A stretch of 35,874 nucleotides of DNA from an uncultured Clostridia bacterium (GTDB lineage: Bacteria > Bacillota > Clostridia > Peptostreptococcales > Anaerovoracaceae), in the NCBI GenBank assembly GCA_934233735.1, contig CAKQGQ010000023.1, positions 1 to 35,874 on the forward strand, written 5' to 3'. The translations under genes and the position numbers were made by a program. This document shows, piece after piece, positions 32,648-35,874 of the stretch. Every line of letters starts with the position of its first letter. Positions within the stretch are counted from its first letter, which is position 1. Below the pieces are notes generated by a model. That model was not told where the DNA came from and ran no database searches. It worked only from the letters and a program-made list of their open reading frames with translations.

Positions 32648-33307
32648 ATGAGTACCGTTATTTTAGCGTGCAGTTCATTAAAAGACTATGTTGAAGAAGC
32701 GCAAAGAAAAGTTAGCAGCAGCTTTCCGGTTATTTATTTAAATAGAATTTATCACCGCGACCCAAAAGAAATGCAGGAGCATATTCTTGCAGCTTTGCGC
32801 AAATTGCCGGAAACGACGGACACGGTGCTGGTGGCGATGGGCTATTGCGGTGGCTCGTGGGAAGGGGTAGAGGCTCCTTGCAGACTGATAATTCCTAAGA
32901 TTGACGACTGTGTGTCTCTCCTGCTTCAGATGGGAGACATGCCAATCAGTAATCTGAAGGAACAGGGACATTTGTATGTGCGTGAAAAAGATCCGGGCAG
33001 AGAGTGTTTTCATGCGATTTTTGAAAGATTAACAAAGAATCTGGATGAGGAAACGAAAAAACGCTACCACGATGACTGGAAGCAGCTCTACAGCGGAATC
33101 GACATTATGGATACCGGGCTGAACGACTGCAGAAGAGAGGCATATCGGGAAGAAGTACAGAAAGATGCCGACTGGCTTGAGGCAGATTTATCCTATGTAT
33201 TGGGAGGCACCTATTTGCTCGAAAAACTGTTTGCCGGGAAGTGGGACGAACAGTTTTTGGTACTGCAAAAGGGATGCAAGGCGGAGAAATTACAAATATT
33301 GATATAA
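32648..33307 (+). CDS. DUF1638 domain protein
   Basis: The start at 32648 is chosen because GGAAGGA lies nine bases before it; upstream in-frame codons at 32579 and 32639 are less likely. The 219-residue product shows DUF1638 hallmarks: TVILACSSLKDYVEEA at the N-terminus, VLVAMGYCGGSWEG near 63-77 with conserved Cys, RLIIPKIDDCVSLLL near 85, and LEADLSYVLGGTYLLEKL near the C-terminus. The conserved Cys, His and Asp residues suggest a metal or cofactor site. From memory, DUF1638 genes often neighbour corrinoid-dependent methyltransferases; none is in view here, so this is only a hint. It is probably co-transcribed with the bile salt hydrolase 17 bases downstream. Confidence 0.82.
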   Translation: MSTVILACSSLKDYVEEAQRKVSSSFPVIYLNRIYHRDPKEMQEHILAALRKLPETTDTVLVAMGYCGGSWEGVEAPCRLIIPKIDDCVSLLLQMGDMPISNLKEQGHLYVREKDPGRECFHAIFERLTKNLDEETKKRYHDDWKQLYSGIDIMDTGLNDCRREAYREEVQKDADWLEADLSYVLGGTYLLEKLFAGKWDEQFLVLQKGCKAEKLQILI

Positions 33308-33324
33308 AGAAAAGAGGTGTACTC

Positions 33325-34323
33325 ATGTGTACAGCAGCAACTTACAACACAAAGGATTTCTATTTCGGCAGAACGCTGGATTATGAATTTTCATACGGCG
33401 AGGAAATCGTGATTATGCCGCGGAATTATCCGATTCCGTTTCGCTTTGAGGAAACAGACTGCGAGCACTATGCAATTATCGGCACGGCACATGTGACAGA
33501 CGGATATCCGATGTTTTATGATGCCGTCAATGAAAAAGGTTTGGGAATGGCAGGCTTGAACTTCGTTGGAAATGCGGTTTATCGGGAAGAAATTTTACCC
33601 GCAGAAGGCGGCGTCGAAAATGCAGAACAGGCGGCTCAGTATGAGTTCATCACATGGATACTCAGCCGCTGCGCGAATGTTTCCCAGGCGCGGGAAAAGC
33701 TGAAAACTCTGAACCTAACAGGAACGCCATATAACGAAATGCTTCCGGCAGCGCAGCTTCACTGGATCATTGCTGATGAAAAGGAAGCTATCACGGTGGA
33801 ATCCGTGGCGGACGGGTTAAAGATTTATGAGAACCCGGTGGGAGTTTTAACGAACAACCCGCCGTTTGACATGCAGATGTTCAACCTGAACAACTATAGA
33901 AATCTGTCGGAAAAGAACCCCCAAAACACTTTTAGCCCTAAGATTCCGCTCGCAGAATACAGCCGGGGAATGGGTGCGTTCGGACTTCCGGGAGATTTAT
34001 CCTCTATGTCGCGCTTTGTCCGCGTTGCGTTTACAAAGCTTCATTCGATTTCGGGTGCTTCAGAGGAGGAAAGCGTCAGCCAGTTCTTTCATATTCTGGG
34101 CTCGGTCGAGCAGCAGAGAGGCTGCTGTGAGGTCGCAGACGGAAAATATGAGATTAGCATCTACACCGCCTGCTATAATGCGAGCAAAGGCATTTATTAC
34201 TACACAACTTATGATAACAGCCGCATTACCGCAATAGACATGCATCGGGAAGACCTGAACGGAGGAAGGCTTGTACGATTTCCGATGCTGACCAAGACCG
34301 ATATTTTATGGCAAAATGTGTGA
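33325..34323 (+). CDS. bsh: Bile salt hydrolase (choloylglycine hydrolase family)
   Basis: The start at 33325 places the nucleophile at Cys2 (MCTAATYN) behind AAAGAGGTG, as required for this N-terminal nucleophile family. The 332-residue length is typical. Other conserved positions are visible: Arg16 and Asp19 in FGRTLDYE, the Asn of MAGLNFVGN (the position where penicillin V acylases carry Tyr), Asn in VLTNNPPF, and Arg in SRFVRVAF. The enzyme hydrolyses the amide bond of glycine- or taurine-conjugated bile salts in the gut. It has no signal peptide, so it is cytoplasmic. It follows the DUF1638 gene by 17 bases, suggesting a shared transcript. No bile-acid dehydratase genes are near. Confidence 0.92.
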   Translation: MCTAATYNTKDFYFGRTLDYEFSYGEEIVIMPRNYPIPFRFEETDCEHYAIIGTAHVTDGYPMFYDAVNEKGLGMAGLNFVGNAVYREEILPAEGGVENAEQAAQYEFITWILSRCANVSQAREKLKTLNLTGTPYNEMLPAAQLHWIIADEKEAITVESVADGLKIYENPVGVLTNNPPFDMQMFNLNNYRNLSEKNPQNTFSPKIPLAEYSRGMGAFGLPGDLSSMSRFVRVAFTKLHSISGASEEESVSQFFHILGSVEQQRGCCEVADGKYEISIYTACYNASKGIYYYTTYDNSRITAIDMHREDLNGGRLVRFPMLTKTDILWQNV

Positions 34324-34531
34324 TGAAACCCAGTCCATGCAGTCTATGAATCTGCTGAATCAGAGGCAGGAGAAGCCTGCCTTTAATTTCACAAAGAAAT
34401 TCTTGTTTTACTTTTAAGTCTACACCCATTATATTGTATTTGTGTGCAAAAAACCACCCAAAGTGATTGATATGATCCCTCTTAAGTAGACAAGGAAAAT
34501 AACCAAAATCTATGGAAGGGGGATGAATTAA
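34324..34531 (+). other. Intergenic region with short inverted repeats
   Basis: No gene is supported. TTAAGTCTAC (near 34414-34423) and TTAAGTAGAC (near 34472-34481) carry GTCTAC/GTAGAC as an inverted pair about 60 bases apart, which may be remains of a small transposable element. GGAAGGGGG (34515-34523) is the ribosome binding site for the antitoxin remnant. Confidence 0.35.
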
Positions 34532-34796
34532 ATGGGACAGACCGTAAATGTAAATTTTAAGCTTGATGCTGATGTAAAAAAGAGCATGGAAACTGCTTGC
34601 TCAGACATGGGGCTTTCGATGAGTGCTGCATTTACTATTTTTGAAAAAAGTGGCACGAGAAAAACGTATACCATTTGAAATATCTGCGGATCCATTTTAC
34701 TCTGAAAGTAATATGTGCTATCTTGAGCAAATCGCGCATGACATTAAAACGGGAAAAGCTTCCTTTGTTGAACATGATTTGATTGAGGAGGAATAA
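34532..34796 (+). pseudogene. Frameshifted RelB/DinJ antitoxin with truncated toxin start
   Basis: From ATG 34532 the frame encodes 48 residues (MGQTVNVNFKLDADVKKSME, then GLSMSAAFTIFEK) and stops at 34676. The normal continuation KVAREKRIPFEI and a tail ending HDLIEEE reads in the +1-shifted frame and ends at 34796. One base appears to have been lost at the A-run near 34642-34648. DinJ-type antitoxins have exactly this uninterrupted sequence. The toxin that should follow is gone: an ATG at 34797 gives only five codons. Programmed frameshifting is possible but unlikely given the lost toxin. Confidence 0.82.
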
Positions 34797-34823
34797 TGGG
34801 ACATTATGACTAAATGATAAGAC

Positions 34824-34865
34824 AAAAAATCAAACACAAGTGGATATCTTTGTGTTTGATTTTTT
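34824..34865 (+). terminator. Perfect 16-bp bidirectional terminator
   Basis: AAAAAATCAAACACAA (34824-34839) pairs exactly with the segment at 34850-34865 around a 10-base loop. Its A- and T-runs can terminate both strands. Confidence 0.9.
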
Positions 34866-34887
34866 AAATAGATTGTCGTTTCAAATA

Positions 34888-34914
34888 AGTAAATCGTAAT
34901 TTAGTAAATCGTAA
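34888..34914 (+). repeat. Two short direct repeats
   Basis: AGTAAATCGTAA occurs at 34888-34899 and 34903-34914, a 15-base period just outside the insertion sequence end. It may be an operator or chance. Confidence 0.5.
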
Positions 34915-34950
34915 ACTACTAAAATTGCTAAAACCCTGACCTTTATACCT

Positions 34951-35874
34951 GGGGCTGTCGCATTAACGGAAAATAACCGTTAGGGCGCAGCCCTCTTTCT
35001 TTAAGGGTCAGCCTATGAAATGAGCCGGAATTTTACTCCGTCTTTTCTTCATTTTTGTGTACCACAAAGAAGAACCGCTTCTGCCGTTCTTCTGCATTTC
35101 CATCATATTTTTGTTTTTAAATTATGCAGCTTCTCGTTCGTCCTCTTTCAGCTCATAAAGGTGCAAATCCAGCTTGTCGTTTTGGATCCGGCTATGAAGC
35201 CAGCCAAGGTTGTGGGCCATCGCATACAAAATGTATTCTGCAAACACATTTTCATTTCCTTTGCATAGGAATCTCGTAAACCCGCTGTCGCCTTTAATAT
35301 CTGCAAAGCCGCCTTCCGCCTGAATGCTCCGATTCATGCGAAGTTTCTTGCCTTCTTCGGAATTGATTCTGCGGTATTCCTCTTCTCTGAGTTCTTCAAA
35401 CAATCTTGAAACGGTTAGCTTTTTGGATCGTTCTTCTAAGGGCTTCTTCCAATTCTTTCCCGACATGCATTTTTCTTTGTATGGACAGCCTCCACATTCG
35501 TTGCAGGCATATTGCGTTTCTTCGCGTATATACCCGGAAGCTGTCTTTACCTTGCGGCTGCCGCTTCTCTTGATCTCTTTGCCGTTATGGCAGAGGTAGC
35601 AGTCTTTTTCTTTGTCATACTGCATATTTTCTTTGCGGCCGATTTCTTTTGCAAATTTCTTTGTCCCTAGTTGTTCATAGTTTGCAGGCTTGATGTAAGC
35701 CTCGATTCCTTTCGCACGCAGGAAAGACAGATTTTCTTCGCTTTCATATCCAGCATCGCAAACGATCCGTTCAAAGGGAAAGGAAAGATCTTCTTCCATC
35801 TGATTCAGGAATGGCTTCAGTGTCATGACATCGGTTGGATTTGGAAAAATTCCTGCCGCTACGATAAATCCGGA
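34951..35874 (-). mobile_element. IS1182-family insertion sequence, 3' part
   Basis: The end carries GGGGCTGTCGC (34951-34961), a sequence I associate with IS1182-type terminal repeats. It is the outer arm of an imperfect palindrome with GCGCAGCCC (34985-34993) around TAACGG/CCGTTA; a wider CTGACC...GGTCAG pair (34937-35013) encloses it. The element's transposase runs leftward and continues beyond the window, so only one end is present. Confidence 0.72.
35122..35874 (-). CDS. IS1182-family transposase, C-terminal part
   Basis: The minus-strand frame is open to the window edge, giving about 250 residues; the N-terminal half lies outside. FERIVCDAGYESEENLSFL contains the second catalytic Asp of the DDE triad, with the typical ADAGY-like context. 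A Cys-rich segment (YACNECGGCPYKEKC) and the FAEYILYAMAHNLGWL C-terminus are characteristic of IS1182 transposases; the last catalytic Glu is likely in NRSIQAEGGFADIK. No stop or frameshift is seen, so this copy may be active. It inserts near the broken RelB remnant and may have helped to remove its toxin. Confidence 0.9.
   Translation of the reverse strand, partial: SGFIVAAGIFPNPTDVMTLKPFLNQMEEDLSFPFERIVCDAGYESEENLSFLRAKGIEAYIKPANYEQLGTKKFAKEIGRKENMQYDKEKDCYLCHNGKEIKRSGSRKVKTASGYIREETQYACNECGGCPYKEKCMSGKNWKKPLEERSKKLTVSRLFEELREEEYRRINSEEGKKLRMNRSIQAEGGFADIKGDSGFTRFLCKGNENVFAEYILYAMAHNLGWLHSRIQNDKLDLHLYELKEDEREAA

Overview
The window reads as chromosomal DNA of a low-to-mid GC, Gram-positive gut anaerobe of the class Clostridia, possibly near the Anaerovoracaceae/Eubacteriales; no rRNA is present, so this is an inference. 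The supporting signs are strong AGGAGG-type ribosome binding sites, TTGACA/TATAAT promoters, intrinsic terminators, a sortase-anchored thioester adhesin, many fibronectin-III (FN3) surface domains and a bile salt hydrolase. Most of the window is accessory DNA.

Layout. (1) 1-1269: a toxin-antitoxin-like cassette (DUF3791, DUF3990, DUF3791-like) behind a promoter whose -35 overlaps a palindrome, then a small unknown protein. (2) 1305-8884: two surface genes, a secreted FN3 protein and a 2126-residue thioester/SpaA/VaFE adhesin with a VPKTG sortase signal. (3) 9034-17002: a 4-bp microsatellite, a cobalamin riboswitch with an intrinsic terminator, and a probable operon: a small HNHr-type DNA-binding protein, a 1427-residue secreted protein with a DUF4430 (transcobalamin beta-domain-like) module, a membrane-anchored DUF4430 protein, and a secreted alpha/alpha-barrel protein with FN3 tail. 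(4) 17094-18895: a sigma-70-like factor, a second cobalamin riboswitch, and an SseB-family protein. (5) 18926-21361: a string of toxin-antitoxin loci (Phd/YefM-ParE, lone MazF/PemK, type III RNA antitoxin with ToxN/AbiQ-like toxin) and a ~470-nt apparently non-coding transcript with its own promoter and a boxA-like motif. (6) 21550-25898: a recombination module of two complete large serine recombinases around one that lacks the catalytic domain. (7) 25922-30265: AT-rich cargo (DUF2971, DUF6602 nuclease-like, Schlafen/AlbA-type ATP-binding regulator); the last gene lies between 85-bp direct repeats. (8) 30272-34323: metabolic genes: maltose/galactoside O-acetyltransferase, FAD/Rieske oxidoreductase, DUF1638 protein, bile salt hydrolase. 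(9) 34532-35874: a frameshifted RelB/DinJ antitoxin remnant and the 3' part of an IS1182-family insertion sequence.

The most interesting reading is region 3. Mammalian transcobalamin and intrinsic factor consist of an alpha6/alpha6 barrel plus a C-terminal beta domain that together enclose cobalamin. Here the same two fold types sit on separate exported proteins in one transcription unit behind a cobalamin-sensing riboswitch. That suggests a surface corrinoid-capture system made of split transcobalamin-like parts, carried next to mobile-element genes. Ligand binding and assembly are inferred; the riboswitch, the domain hallmarks and the gene order are seen in the sequence.
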